Shown piece by piece: positions 13,701 through 26,222 of a DNA stretch of 64,000 nt. Every line of letters starts with the position of its first letter. Positions within the stretch are counted from its first letter, which is position 1. Made by a program: the position numbers and the translations under genes. The DNA comes from Warburgia ugandensis. Taxonomy: Eukaryota; Streptophyta; Magnoliopsida; Canellales; Canellaceae. The stretch covers positions 60,485,880 through 60,549,879 of the forward strand of contig CP141132.1 in NCBI GenBank assembly GCA_035236585.1, given 5' to 3'. The notes under the pieces were generated by a model, which worked only from the letters and a program-made list of their open reading frames with translations, did not search any database and had not been told where the DNA came from.

Positions 13701-16700
13701 AGCTGTCTAAACTTAGGATGAAATAAGCTAAATTGAACCAATAAAACCTTAATTGGTTGAATAATAATAATATCATAAAAGGATAGTAAAATATCTAATC
13801 TTAATAAAAATGGTAAGTAAGATAATCAAGATCAAACAAGATCCATAATGAGATCTTGAATGATCAAGAACAATAAGAATCATAACATCGTATTGTACTT
13901 AGTATGTATGTTATAGATCAAACCAAGATCATTAGATTAGATAATTCAAACCTTTGATCAAATATGATTTAAGGAAGAGAATCAGGATCATCCTCCTTAA
14001 GGATGATCAAACAACTAAACTTACATCAAAGAAGAACTAGATGATAGAAGATCTAGGCCCTTGATCTTTATCAACAAGTATAAATTATTGATCAAAGGAT
14101 CTATGAAATATTAAGATCAAAGACATGGACACATAAAGACTTAGAGATAGAAAATACTTAGATCTGAAAGATTAGAAGATCATTCTAATAGTTAGATCTA
14201 TTAATTAATAGGATAAACACTATATGATGAAGATAGATGGTATGGATGATAGGAACACAAGGAAGATCTAGATCCTTTATATCAAAGGACAAGATTAGAT
14301 AAAGAATATAAATATGAGATTATCCAAGTTGTTTAGATAATGATAGTATGTATGTATTTACAAGTTACATACATCAATCATGGAAGATCTGAAGGGATGG
14401 ATCACTACATGAAGGTAGGTGGAACTTTAAGAATACAAGATCTATGGTTTATGGAATTGTTGTTATACATAGAATTACATAAATGAATTATTATAATGCT
14501 TAAGAATGATAATATGCTTAATTGCATTTGAATTATAATTCATGTATATGATATAGAAATAAAGTATTGAAATTAGATGGAATACATGATAAATACCTGG
14601 GTATGAATTATGATTACCCCTAAACTTAGATAAGAACATAATAATAATGGATATCATTTGTATCAAATGAGTATCCTTACGCTTAATAACATTTTGGTAT
14701 ATAAATACCATATTAAAGGAAATGAGGATCATTTACAATAAATGATTAATCCCTAAACTTATATGAACATGGGTATCATTCATTATAAATGAGGATCCTT
14801 AAATTGAGAAATGAAATTATATCCTTAGTATAAGGATTCTGAACATGAGGATGATGATATAAACAGACGAGTCATCTGATAAATAAAAGATTACTTTATA
14901 TATAAGCAAGGAGGCTTGTGGTTTTATTTTAAACAGGGATATGCCTGGGGATGCTATGTTAGGAGAGTTATGAGGGTCTGGCCACCCACTTTCTGAAATT
15001 GATTATATGATAGATACCTAGCCCAAAGAGAGGCTGAAAGTCGGGTGGGCAATTATGGGAAGGCCTCCACTATGAAAGTCATGTATCCCCATATAGGTAG
15101 TGACGTAATTTTTTCATTGTGGTATTAGTGGTGCATGGGCTAGTTATTTGGGAGTGCTGTATGGATTAGACTACAAGAATGATAGTCCTTTGAGTATTTT
15201 TGCATTATGATGTAATGGCATAGTGAAATGCCTTATGATATGGCATGATGAGATGCCGATACTGACCAAGTAAGGGAGTATTTTTCCAGTAGAGGCTGGA
15301 TAATTTATCAACTCAGTGTGTCTGAGTGTGATTATTGATGTTTGAGATATTAACTATTTTTCATGATTTTTTACTATTTATATGCATATGATATAGTGGT
15401 GAGTGGTTTGGAATTATCATAGTAGATGTTCTATGATAAATTATATGACAGAATGATCATATATGGTATGGTTCATGGAAATTGAATTATGTGATTCATA
15501 TGGAATATGATGATTATGAATACTGTACTTTTGAATTATATGATTCCATATGCTTTTTGAATCCCCTACTAAGCACAGCTTGCTGAGATATTATAAATGT
15601 TTAAATGTTTACAATATCTCAGATACAGAAGGAAAAGAATGGAGGGTTATCACACTGGAATACGGAGACCATACTATTGATCAAGACTATGTATGATTGT
15701 GAAAGGATTGGATTGTATTTTTGATTTGTGTATTTTGGACATCATATGTAATAAGGGGGCTATGTATGTGAACCACTAAATCGATCCTTCACTTTTAATA
15801 AAAATGAATTTCTATGAAAATTTATGTTGTATACAAAATTATGTATATGTATTGGAGTAAAATATGGCATTCGGATTTTCTTAAAAGAATTTCAATGAAA
15901 ATGTTTTCGCTGTTTAAGTTTTCAAATTTTTTGCAAATTGGTCAACCACCATTTGGAAACAAATAACAAAAATGTATTTCAAAAACTCAAATCTCCACAC
16001 TAATATTCATTGAATTGTATGCACTATGGTGAAGTTTAAGACTTGTTCGCTTTATCAAATGCACATATCTTATTGAGTACCTAACTTACGATTTTTCCTT
16101 TTTATATTGGAAAATTTTAATTGTTTTACTATTTTTTATTTAAGAACATATAGGAGAATGTTGTGACTTTTTTAACTAAAAACAAGTTGAAAACTAGTAG
16201 AATTGCTTTAAGCTAAATTCTTGATAAGGGTATTTTTGAAATACGTAATATAAGATTTCTTTTAAACAAGAAGGGAATTTGTAGAAATAACTAGATTTCT
16301 AGTTTTAGAAGAAATTCAAATTTGACATGCTATAGCATAAACTATAATATTGTTTGTCTTTTCTAAATAGTTCTGAAAAACACACATGACATTTTAGTCC
16401 CAAATGATTACTTGGGAGAGAGTTTCTTTCATAATATATCATTCCTCTAAAATTCTCTTTGTATAGAGTTGACACACTTGGAGTGGTCTACTTAGGTGCA
16501 ATGCTTTAAGTAGTGTGTTCTTGTGTGTGCATTATTGTGCACTATTGCATTCTCTATGCTCGCATCATTGGCCTAATCTCTTTTAATTTTAGATGTGTCC
16601 AAGCCTAAACCCATTAAATTGAATGGCCCAATCTAGAAGGAAGTGTGCACGTGTTGTAGGCCCAATGGGAGGAGCCTAGAAGGGCATGCTCAATCTTCCT

Positions 16701-16975
16701 TAGTCCCATCTGGCCACATATGGTCCACCCATTGAGGGAGTCAAAGAGATTATCCTAAGGTTGCTTGTAGCCTAAGCAATGATTCCCTATATAGAGGAAT
16801 GATTGTAAGGAGTGGTACAAATTTCCTATTGTTTCAAATTGACTCACTTGGAGTGGTGTATTTTGGTACAATACACCAAGTTGTGCGCATGTCTGCACTT
16901 TGCACTTTGCCTACTCTCATCACTGCTTTAAACTCTTTTAATTTCATATGTACATCAGATCTGAAGATGGGCAAC

Positions 16976-18250
16976 TGTTAAGAGTTTAATTCTGGTCAAA
17001 ATATCCCTACTTTAGCATTTAATTAGATCATCTAACCAATTATTTTTACAATTTTTAGATAAAATATGAATTTTAGCTTCAGTTGACCATCCAACCATTG
17101 ATTTGTAAAATTTAATGGTCAGATGATCATTAGAGCCAATCAGAGGCATAATGTACCATTAGATGATTCTAATCTAGTCTTTTGTTTCATAGATCAACCA
17201 GATTATGTCTGGATAGCTCAGATCAAAATTTAAGGGTGCGGATCATCCTAAAGAGCATTGAATGGTTGGGATGAAATTAATCAACCAGATCACTCACATA
17301 GTAAGAAAGAATAAAAAGCCTAGGAATGGAACTAAACAAGAAGGAAACAACTAAAGAGGAAGGAAGAGAATGCTTAATACTTGACGGAAAGTAGGGGAAT
17401 GGAACTAGAACTTAGGACTTGACAAAAAAGAATGAAAATGCTCACCACCAAGGATCTGCACTATTGAGGAGGGCAGCTGTAGGAAGCCTCTCAAGGCTGC
17501 AAACTGAACCACACCTCCCCCTTCTCTCTTACTTCTCCTCTTACTCTTACTCTTCTTCTGTCCCGTACTATCACCGCTCTCTTCCTTTGCTATCTCTCCT
17601 TCCACCTCCTCTCTTTCTCTCTCTCGGTTTTCAGCAGGAAACCGGCATCACCTCTTTTTCTTTCTGCTCTCTCTGTTTGTCTCTCCACCATAGAACAGGC
17701 AACCGGCCAGCATGTCACCAGCCGGCTCCATCGACAACACCCAACAAAGTTCTCCTCCTGCAACTCCTCCTTTCTCCCATCTTCCTTGCCTTTCTTTCTT
17801 GATCCGACTCCGACAACCTTAGGAAGAGAAAACACAAGTTGGGTTTTCTTTGATTTCTTTGTTTTCCCTCAGATCTCCTCTTTCCCCTCTTTATCTCCCT
17901 TTGTCACAGTCTTCCTCATCGGTTTCCTCTGTTTTTACATTTAAAACCATATTTTTTCTTAATTCTATATTTGCCCTCAGGACATTAATTCCAATTACAT
18001 TTTCATCCTTTCCTCTTCTTATTCCTGCTTTGCTTTATTCCAATTTCTCTTATTCGTGTTCTATACTATTCTTAGATTAATTTAGAAACTATGTAATGCA
18101 GACCTTGTTTGATTAAGGCATAACGTAATCAATAGTTTAACCTTAACAAATAAGATTTCTTTATTTCTTGATCTTTTTCATGTCAGAATTCCAATTAATC
18201 TTCATATCTTGTTCCTAGGATATCTCTTAGCTTATCCAACATTCCTGATC
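16976..18250 (+). mobile_element. Truncated LTR-derived insertion (C1) in T copy 2
   Basis: The piece starts at a true LTR end, TGTTAAGAGTTTAATTCTGG, matching the LTR starts at 46231 and 52560. It follows that LTR through the pyrimidine-rich segment (17510-17640) and the GGATATCTCTTAG region, then stops internally near GATCTTCAAATCT, before the normal ...CAACA end. Flanks are near-identical direct repeats: GATCTGAAGATGGGCAAC (16958-16975) and AATCTAAAGATGGGCAAC (18255-18272), two mismatches in 18. An ordinary LTR insertion gives 5 bp, so the right junction is a secondary rearrangement or an atypical event. Confidence 0.65.
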
Positions 18251-19710
18251 TTCAAATCTAAAGATGGGCAACCCAAGCTAGAAGAAGCGCTTGTGTGTAT
18301 GTGTTATGCGATAAGCGCAATGGGAGAAGACTATAAGGTTAAGCCTATCACTTTAGAGACACCCCAAGCCATCTAGGGCCTATCTTGCCACGCAAGACCC
18401 ATCCATAGTTGAGAGAGTGGGAGAAATAGTTCTAAAGTTGTTTGACACCCAAGTAATGTTTTCTTATATAAAGGGACAGCCTTATTATTCATTATGAGAC
18501 CTAGGAATTTGTTCTCGTAGGCTTTTTGTGTTTGGTCTACTAAAGTTTTTGGGTCCTAAAGCTAAAGAGTCCTTGAGATCTCTCCTCTTCTTGTCTTTTA
18601 TGTAGGCTCTATGAGTCTTTGATTATCAATCATTAATTGCCTTGAGCTCTTTGAGACCTCAAACTTGATACAAGTTATGTTCTCTATAAGATTAAGAACT
18701 TGTGATGTCAAGACTTCTTACTTGAGATCTAATGATGCTTTTCTCTATAGATTTGATATATCTGTTATCTTGAGTATAGATATTCAATTTTTTAGATTTA
18801 AGTTACTCTTCGAAAGGCATTCAGTTTTGAAGACTAAAGTACAATCCTTTATTGATCAAGAATATTAGTTGAGGTAGAGGCAGAGTCCCAAAGATAGAGC
18901 TACCTTAATCCCTTTTACAAGTTGGGATGCTTCACCTATATTCAAGAAGCACATTTAAAACTTGCCTTTAAGCTAAGATTTCCATAATTCAATTTGTGCA
19001 AGATACGGTATTATTAGGTACTATTTTCCAACAACTTTTGCATGATGAGACCTACCTTTGATTTATTAGACCCATCTATCTTATTTATCTGCATCTGACA
19101 TCTTGTATCCCAAACAACAAGGTGTTTGATGATTATAAAATCCCAAAACTATGCTTCTTATTCATTAATTATGGACCATTCTTTAAACAATGATTCTTAC
19201 CATCCATGTGCTATGATCAAAAGCTCATTTTTTCTAATTCTTGGCCTATCCATTCCTTCTTAATTATGGAATAATAGTCATTCAAAGTTGAAGAAATTAG
19301 TTGGATGGGTCTCATCAACAAAAGGTGAGGCCCATCATGCAAAAGTGTGGTGTCCTACAACAAGCTCATGTAATGTCGCACACTAAGCTATATCTCTTTC
19401 AACAATATCTAACTTCAATTACCTTTAGACTTCTATATATCTTTCAATTTCATATTTTCCTTTTAGCTTGTATGCTTGATCCTTTTCTTAACTAGTGACC
19501 TCATGGTGAATTTTTTGTATCTCATAATTAAGCGACATGAACAACCCCTTTATATGCTTTACCTCTATGCACAATCATTAATCGATTTAGTAACAAGAAT
19601 TCTTAGATGCTATCTAGTCATCATTAATCATGTAAAATCTCTCAGATAAATAATTCATATTGTAACTAGGATAGAATCCTTGCTCATAATTATTAGTTAT
19701 CCTTAATCTC

Positions 19711-21549
19711 TTTGAAAGTCCACAAGCTTCTTAGTGTAATTTAAGTTGGGGGAAATTGGAAGCTTGATGCCTCACGTTTCTTTTTCTCTTATGTAAATTT
19801 CATGGCTATGGTTTAATTAGAGAAAGAAAGGATTAGGTGAAGGACTGTTTCCAAAATATTATATGGTGACAATGAACGAAATAAAATCATAGTAGTAGGG
19901 AAGACATGGTTTTAGGAAAGCATGATCCAAGAAGCATTGTTGGAGAAAGAAAAGGTGAAGAGGCAAGGAACACGGAAAAGCGAAGGTAAGAACAAACAGA
20001 TATTATACTTATTAGCTAAAAAAACAAAAGAAAGAGGAAAAGGTAATAGTTGATGGGTGTTGGAGGAATAGCATGGCTGATCAGGTTAACGGTTCAACCG
20101 ACGATCAAGGGACAGAATATTCAAACAGTCAACCGAGTTGGCACTTGCTGCCTGACTTTACAATTCCTTTGCGAACGGGCCAATGGGGCCTACATTGGCC
20201 TACTGGACCCACTTTGAAACGGACTGCTTTCTTATTGGAGAGCAGGTTCGCTTTCACGTGACAGTCTCCTATGTGGCGTGATAATCTGACGTGCTTTGGA
20301 TGACGTAGACTTCATGCTATCGATTGATTGACGTGATTTTGACACTAAGTGCACGTTAGTTCGTCGAGTTCTTCCTTGCATATAGCTTGCACTTTCGGTA
20401 AATCTGAACCTTTCTATCTTGTTCAGCCGACTTTATTAAGATTGTGTACCAAATTTCAGGGTTGTCTAAGAGTCGGAAAATTTGTTATCTATCCGATCTA
20501 AGGCAGACCGTAGATCATTCAAAATAGGACCCATCTAAATTACATCCTTTTCCTCTTCCAGGTGGCATTGTTCTTCCCTCAGCAAATGAATTGGGCCGGG
20601 AACAAGCTAAGGGACGATGCCCATTAGTTTCTTTCCTAACACAGCTTTCGTGGAGGTGGTCTAGTCGTTGATCTTACTGGCGACTATTTCGCGTTGATTA
20701 GATCATCCTAAGCTCGTGATCCATCAAGTACCGTTGATTTTTGTCGGATCGTAATCTTTAGTTGGTGAAAACCACGTTAATCTCAGAAACATAAAATGGC
20801 ATCTCTGTGCAGACGGCAGCTTTTCATGATATTGGGCATGATTTTGGAAGATCTCACCCATTTATCTCATTTCACCTCTCTTAGATTATCAACCCATGGA
20901 AGATTATCCCCCCTGATGTTAGTTTATGTTTCTTTGGATATTAGCTCACGGTCTGATTGTTAGAAACACAGAAAACATCTAATTGCGGTAGTTTTCCATT
21001 TGCAGTTCGAAAAATGCTTGCAAGCAAGATGAAAGACTTATGAATAAAAAGAATACACCAAACTTTGGCCATTTCAGGCCTGTTAGGATAAGCTGTAATC
21101 AGGAAATTACAGCTCATGAAGTAAATATTTTATGCTATAACAATGGTTAGAATTATATATTTGTATTACTCTTTGAATATCAATCAATTCAGTAAAGATG
21201 TAGATTTTAACAAGGCCAGCATCCCGCTTGCCAAGAAACAAGTTCAATCATGGAACTATAGGAAAGTTAAATGGTAGCCGTTGCTTGGTGCTTACTGCAT
21301 ATACGTGTAAATGTAAGCAGTCAAAAGTACAAGTATGGCCTAACCTTCCTTAGTGATCCAAACTATCTATATTATAGGCCATGGAATGAATGAGCCACAT
21401 GCATTGTAGTTTCAACCCATCCGGTAATCTTTGGCCTCTTATTGATGCCTTCAAAAGGACAATTATAAAGGGCAAAAAGCAATTGTTTACATTCATGAGA
21501 AAAAAATACCACATATCAAAGGCTTATAATTATCAAGTCATAGGTATGT
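19711..21549. other. Non-coding stretch, possible promoter-like island
   Basis: There is no recognisable protein or RNA gene. Base composition is less AT-rich around 20080-20700. That part holds a G-box CACGTG (about 20255) and several TGACGT/GACGTG words (20288-20340), which in plants are bZIP-type binding cores. No gene follows on either strand, so these may be chance or a decayed promoter. Confidence 0.3.
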
Positions 21550-21558
21550 AAATTTTAG

Positions 21559-21952
21559 AGAAAAGTACTCTTTAGTCCTTAGAACCATTTCCTTATAATA
21601 CTTTAGTCCCTAAAGTTTCAAAAATTAATTTTGTCCCTAGAATTATTGGTTTGATTGCACTTTAGTCTAACTCACCATCATCAAACTAACAATTGGGGGC
21701 CATAATCATTAGTTTATTATTTATTATTATTTGTTATATTTCTTTACCAAAAAGAAACAAGTTAAGAAAAACATCTTTTAAAATTATTATTTTATTGTGT
21801 TTACTGTAAAAGACTTTTTTCCTACTTATTTCTTTTTTGTAAAAACAAACTAATAAACTAATGGTTGTGGGGCCAATTGTTAGTTCTCAGAGCAAAAAGT
21901 TAGGACCATTGGGCAACCCAAATCAATAGTTCCAAAGACAAGTGTTTTTCTT
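21559..21952. mobile_element. Foldback / MITE-like element with long inverted arms
   Basis: The 394-bp segment is largely self-complementary. The best arm pair is AACTAACAATTGG...CATTAGTTTATTA on the left (about 21685-21720) and its reverse complement TAATAAACTAATGG...CCAATTGTTAGTT on the right (about 21850-21885). Inner parts (TTCTTTACCAAAAAGAAACA against TTTTTACAAAAAAGAAATA) and outer ends (AGAAAAGTACTCTTTAG against AAGAAAAACACTTGTC) also pair. Flanking 9-mers AAATTTTAG (21550-21558) and GAACTTTAG (21953-21961) agree at 7 of 9, compatible with a Mutator-like 9-bp TSD. It has no coding capacity and would be non-autonomous. Confidence 0.7.
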
Positions 21953-21961
21953 GAACTTTAG

Positions 21962-23022
21962 TTACAAATGAATAGAGGATTTAATTGTTACTCTTCTCTA
22001 ACTTTGATATATGTCATCTGTAATGGATTGAACTAGATGACAATCATTAAAATATTAGGTCCCACTTATATTTTAACCTACTAATATTTTCTAAGTGAAA
22101 ATATGCACATCCACCATATAATAGCTTATTATTCAGTAGATGCACATCCTTTCGATTACTTTAATACGCATTTGAAGTACTTGTTCTATTTGTTTTTATT
22201 ACATTTTTCTACCTCACAAAACCAAACTAGGTTTTTTTACAATAAAAACATATAAAACAAGTGTCCCAAACAACAACAAGGGAACATTTTATATTATCTT
22301 TTTGAAATTTTTTTATTTCATGTTTTTTGTTGTGAAATAGAAAAGATTTAAGGAAGAAAGAAAGTTTAAATGGGTAACTTAGTGGATGAAACCTCATGGG
22401 CAATGCCAATATAAAGAGTAGACCCAAATTGTAGTTTTCGTCACTCATTTCCTAGTTAAGATAGAGGCACCCTTGTATAACTCCCAGGTATTTGAGGCAC
22501 TCTTTTGTTGATGATCTATAAGATTGAGATTCTCAACTAACAGGAAGTTAGTTTAGCTTGAGACAGGCCATCTGAAGGTTAATATAGTTTGAGATTGCAT
22601 GATATGCCATACTTTCATCTCATCTCATCATTAGTCCAGCTTGAGATGAGATACTTGTGATGCCATCTAAGGAAATCTCATGTCGGTGGTGCTTGACATA
22701 AGATGACAAATTTGAATATCAAGCAATCTCAAGATGCTAGGACAAAATATGGCTAGGACCATTCTTAGTGTAACAGTCTCATTTTTAGGTCTGCCACATT
22801 TTGGGTGGAAGGGTTTTATATTTTGCTTGAGATTACCAAATGACCAAACCATATCATCTCTCCCCAACCCAAGCCATTTCATCCTCCTATCTCATGATTT
22901 TAGCATCTCACCCTAACACATTGGGGTTCCAACAACCATAATATTGTTCACTTTGGGGTGTTCATACACCCCTCACGACTTTATTCTTCCCAAGTTTTTC
23001 AGGAAAAATGCGTTGTGATTGT
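21962..23022. other. Non-coding stretch, no gene recognised
   Basis: AT-rich with scattered ATCTCATCTCATC and TTGAGATGAGATA words (about 22615-22650) that are partly complementary. No protein family, RNA gene or TE terminus is recognisable. Confidence 0.4.
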
Positions 23023-23027
23023 TAGAG

Positions 23028-26000
23028 TGTGACAACCCGGGTTTTCAAAACACTTTTTAAATACAAAATACATTGACATAACAAGCTCGTTTCTAATAAA
23101 AATATTTAAAAGATTAAACAACAACGAAAGAATCTTTTCTTTTGATATTGACTTTGAAAAACCCCGAGTGTCATTTTTATTTTCTCAAAACAAGGATTCT
23201 CAGTGAAATGACCGCTCATTTCTATGAAAAACTCGGCAGAGTTTCCTCTGTTTTTGGGATATCTGATATTTAACGCATGTCATTGTAGATTGCCTGATAA
23301 ACATTCATCGATATTTTATAATACAAATAGAGACTCTGCCTCCTTTTCATACATCTAAAGAAATAAAACAAATTACATTAAATAAAATACACCCAGAACT
23401 TCCACAGCACAACCTAGCCACATAAGTCTTCCAAACTCTCTTAATTATATACAATGTAGTCTCTTTCTTATTGAATACTATAACTTCAATTCAGAAACTA
23501 ATTCTTACTTGTTCTTTTCCAAAGTTTCTGTTGGCACGCTCCATCAGTAAACAGCCCCTATTCCTTCGGAGTCCTCCATTCTGAAATAATATCAACATAC
23601 GAGATCTACTGCTATTCTCTGTATCTGAGGCATTGCAAACCAAAGCAATGCCTCAGCAAGCAATCGATTGTGTAGGTAGAATAAGATGCAATTATATATA
23701 AATAATTCATAATTTACCATATAGATTAATTGTTCATACTGCATCATGCAAAACTTCAGACATCCATAATGCATAATACAGGAAAATTATTATTTGAACA
23801 AATCGATATCAACCTGAGCATCATGACATACAAGGCATGAAAATGCATGGATATATATCCATCGAAATAACAAAAGTCCATGTCCATAGAACAACATAAT
23901 GCATGTCATGATCCAGGAATGCTGTGCAATATCAAACCCTATGAGTGCCTCGATTATAATTACGGTGATGGTAATGAGTGCTCATTCCAACCCTAGGTCC
24001 CTCAAATGGCACTTGCATCAGTCTATTTTCCAACAGAAGCTTGCCAGCCAAAACTACCGGCCCACCCTCAAATCGGTACAAGACCTGGCTTACCCTACTT
24101 CACCCAATACAATCTGACCCTAGGTCCCTCACGTGTAGCCCGCATCAGTTTATTTCCTGACGGAAGCTTGTTAGCCCAAAACTACCAGCCCGCCCTCAAA
24201 TCGGTACAAGACCCGCCTTACCCCGCTTCACCCGATATAATCTGACCATGGGTCGCTCATGTGTAGCCTGCATTAGTTTATTTTCGGACGTAGGCCTATC
24301 AGCCAAAATGACCGGCCTGCCCTCAAATCAGTACAAGACTCAGCTTACCTCACTTCACCTTATACAATCTGACCCTAGGTCCCTCACGTACAGCCCGCAT
24401 TAGTCTATTTCTCAACGGAAGCCTGTCAGCCCAAAACTATCAGCTCGCCCTCAAATCGGTACAAGACCTGGCTTACCCCGCTCCACTCAATACAATCCGA
24501 CCTTGGGTCCCTTACGTGCAGCGCACATTAGTCTATTTCTTGACGGAAGCCTGTCAGCCAAAACTACTAGCCCACCCTTAAATCGATACAAGACTCAGCT
24601 CACCCCGCTTCACCCAATGATCTCAATCAAGGTCCATGATAAGGTGTAATCCATTACATATCAAAACATGGATAATCATATAATCAAATGACACGATATC
24701 AAACATGAAGTACTAAACGCATTTTAATAAATCATAATAGCGTATGAAACACATGCCTCAAAAATTTCAAATAACAAGTCATAAACAAACAAATGAACTG
24801 AAGCATCATAATATAAAATATGTGCTTTTACATAAGCAGTTTAAACATAATTCAATTTTAACATGCACATTCATCTTATTTTTTGCATAACTAAAAATAC
24901 TTGTTTTAGTACTTGAAATTCCTATATAAGTACATATCTATAGCAAAAATCTTAGCAATCTTAATTCCATCTACCTCAATGGAGATTTTTAGGTTCTTTG
25001 AGACAAATAATCTATTTAGTTTGCATACGTGTTCCCAATCAATCACGCCTTTGCAACAATACAAACACATATTCAGTTATACAATTCCAAGACTTCTCTT
25101 AGCTTTTCCAGTATGAAAGCTCCCTCTAAGTTAGTCTTTAGCACTAGTCATCACAAGGAAAAGTGACAGTGCTTATTTCTATGCTCAGGGCATTTCATTA
25201 TCTATTCAATTATACAACTAGTTATTGGATTTCCAATCCATGCCATTGGCCCTGGATTGGTTATCCACCATTCATCTTAAGTAGCTATAGGTTGTTTTTG
25301 TTATTCAGTAGTCTCATCTTGAATTTTTCCAAGTATTTTAACTTATTAAAGGTTAAGTTACACCATATTAGCGTCTGATCACCAATCAGAAGTGTTAGGT
25401 CCTTATTACTCTACTATCTCATTGAACGGTTTAGATTTCGTGATCAATTTCAGTCCAGACTCTTCAATTTGTGCCATGTACTAGTAACTCAATACTCTAG
25501 AACTCATCTGTGGTGTTTGATCATAGATCAGACATTAAGAACTTACTATGCAAATAGCACCCGATCGGATGACTGAGATTGTTTGATTAGTCTCTAGCTC
25601 AGATCAACCATCTTAGTCAATTTCAGGCTTTATCAAGTACCCACTTACCTAATCCTAGGTTTATATTAGAAAATGGACAGCTAGATTGTCCATAAACTTA
25701 GATCTAGTATAAAAACGCATGGATTTAACAAAATTCATCAAATCACAAGTTAGGTTTTGTTGATTTTACCCTCTAAATGCATATTCGTGCTTTTCATCTC
25801 TGGAATGAGTTGGATCGGCTCCAATCTGTTGAAAAAAATCCTCCGACCTAAGTGTGCAACAATCTCCCCTACAATCCGGTTTCCAACTCATCTCAGATTT
25901 TCCCTTGAACTTAGGAGTTTTGGTTGCCTCTCTAAGTTGAACAGAATGACCGCTCGGATCGTCGATCCAAGCTGTCATTTTCTCTAACGACTCTGAAGAA

Positions 26001-26217
26001 TTTGGCGACCATTCACTGCTTTTTTTTTTTTCGACGTGAAGATCCTCTCTTCTCTCCTTCTCTTCCCTCTCTCCTCTTTCCTTCTTCCCTTCTCTTCTTC
26101 CGCTTTGGTCTCCCTCGTCTGTCGGGTTCACTTAAGGGAGGGGGTGCCAGTATCAAATCTGGCCCCCTTCATTTTAAGGCATTTCATATATATATATATA
26201 TATATATATTTGTTACA
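23028..26217 (-). mobile_element. Solo LTR, family D (D3), TSD TAGAG
   Basis: The element starts TGTGACAACCCGGG and ends ATTTGTTACA. TAGAG flanks it at 23023-23027 and 26218-26222. It is very similar to D5 (56367-59587): both share CCCCGAGTGTCATTTTT, AAGGATTCTCAGTGAAATGA and the segment (C/T)AGTATCAAAT(C/T)TGGCCCCC near the right end. The family stem-loop here is a perfect 11-bp inverted repeat (TGAGGCATTGC at 23626, GCAATGCCTCA at 23645). A five-copy minisatellite lies at 23991-24626 and a (TA)n run at about 26188-26208. There is no pol or primer-binding site. Confidence 0.88.
23991..24626 (-). repeat. Five-copy ~127-bp minisatellite inside D3
   Basis: Units start at 23991, 24118, 24246, 24373 and 24501 with variants of CCCTAGGTCCCTCACG. 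Each contains CCCTCAAATCGGTACAAGAC and ends CACCCAAT or similar. The steps are 127-128 bp. D1, D4 and D5 lack this exact array; D5 has a different short duplication of about 146 bp around GCCCGCCCACAT(C/T)GTAACAA (57430-57660). Confidence 0.85.
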
Positions 26218-26222
26218 TAGAG

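Larger units (their letters stand above)
10061..15999 (+). mobile_element. Very long solo LTR, family D (D2), TSD CTAAT
   Basis: The element begins TGTAATAACCCC and ends AAATCTCCACA. CTAAT flanks it at 10056-10060 and 16000-16004. The paralogous empty site, a single CTAAT in GCTCTAATACTCATTG, is in T copy 1 at 2348-2352. At 5.94 kb it is about twice the length of its relatives. Much of the excess is a duplicated 772-bp unit (10971-12524) and a GATC-rich region (12530-14300). The family motif GCTTGCTGAG with a stem-loop (TGAGATATT...AATATCTCA) is at 15584-15621. It is in the opposite orientation to the other four D copies. No retrotransposon protein is recognisable. Confidence 0.85.
5520..19710 (+). 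repeat. Repeat family T, copy 2, interrupted by three insertions
   Basis: Host pieces at 5520-6764, 9973-10060, 16000-16975 and about 18255-19710 align in order with copy 1. Without the insertions the copy is about 3.7 kb, equal to copy 1. The insertions are two solo LTRs (6765-9972 and 10061-15999) and a truncated LTR-like piece (16976-about 18250). Homology with copy 1 fades near 4700/19710. The two copies are in direct orientation with a starting offset of about 4.5 kb, so a local tandem duplication is the simplest origin. Two LTRs of one larger element is an alternative, but the DNA between the copies is short and carries no retrotransposon genes. Confidence 0.7.

Noticed and set aside
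1012-19710. The two T copies as the LTR pair of one element
   Set aside because: The DNA between them is under 1 kb, has no primer-binding site or polypurine tract at the borders, and no retrotransposon proteins.
20073-20261. 62-codon frame after ATGGCTGATCAGG at 20073
   Set aside because: Short, no family match, no plausible downstream exon; likely chance within promoter-like DNA.
23991-24626. Regular repeats resembling a CRISPR array
   Set aside because: Units are contiguous ~127-bp minisatellite copies without unique spacers, inside a plant LTR, and plants lack CRISPR.
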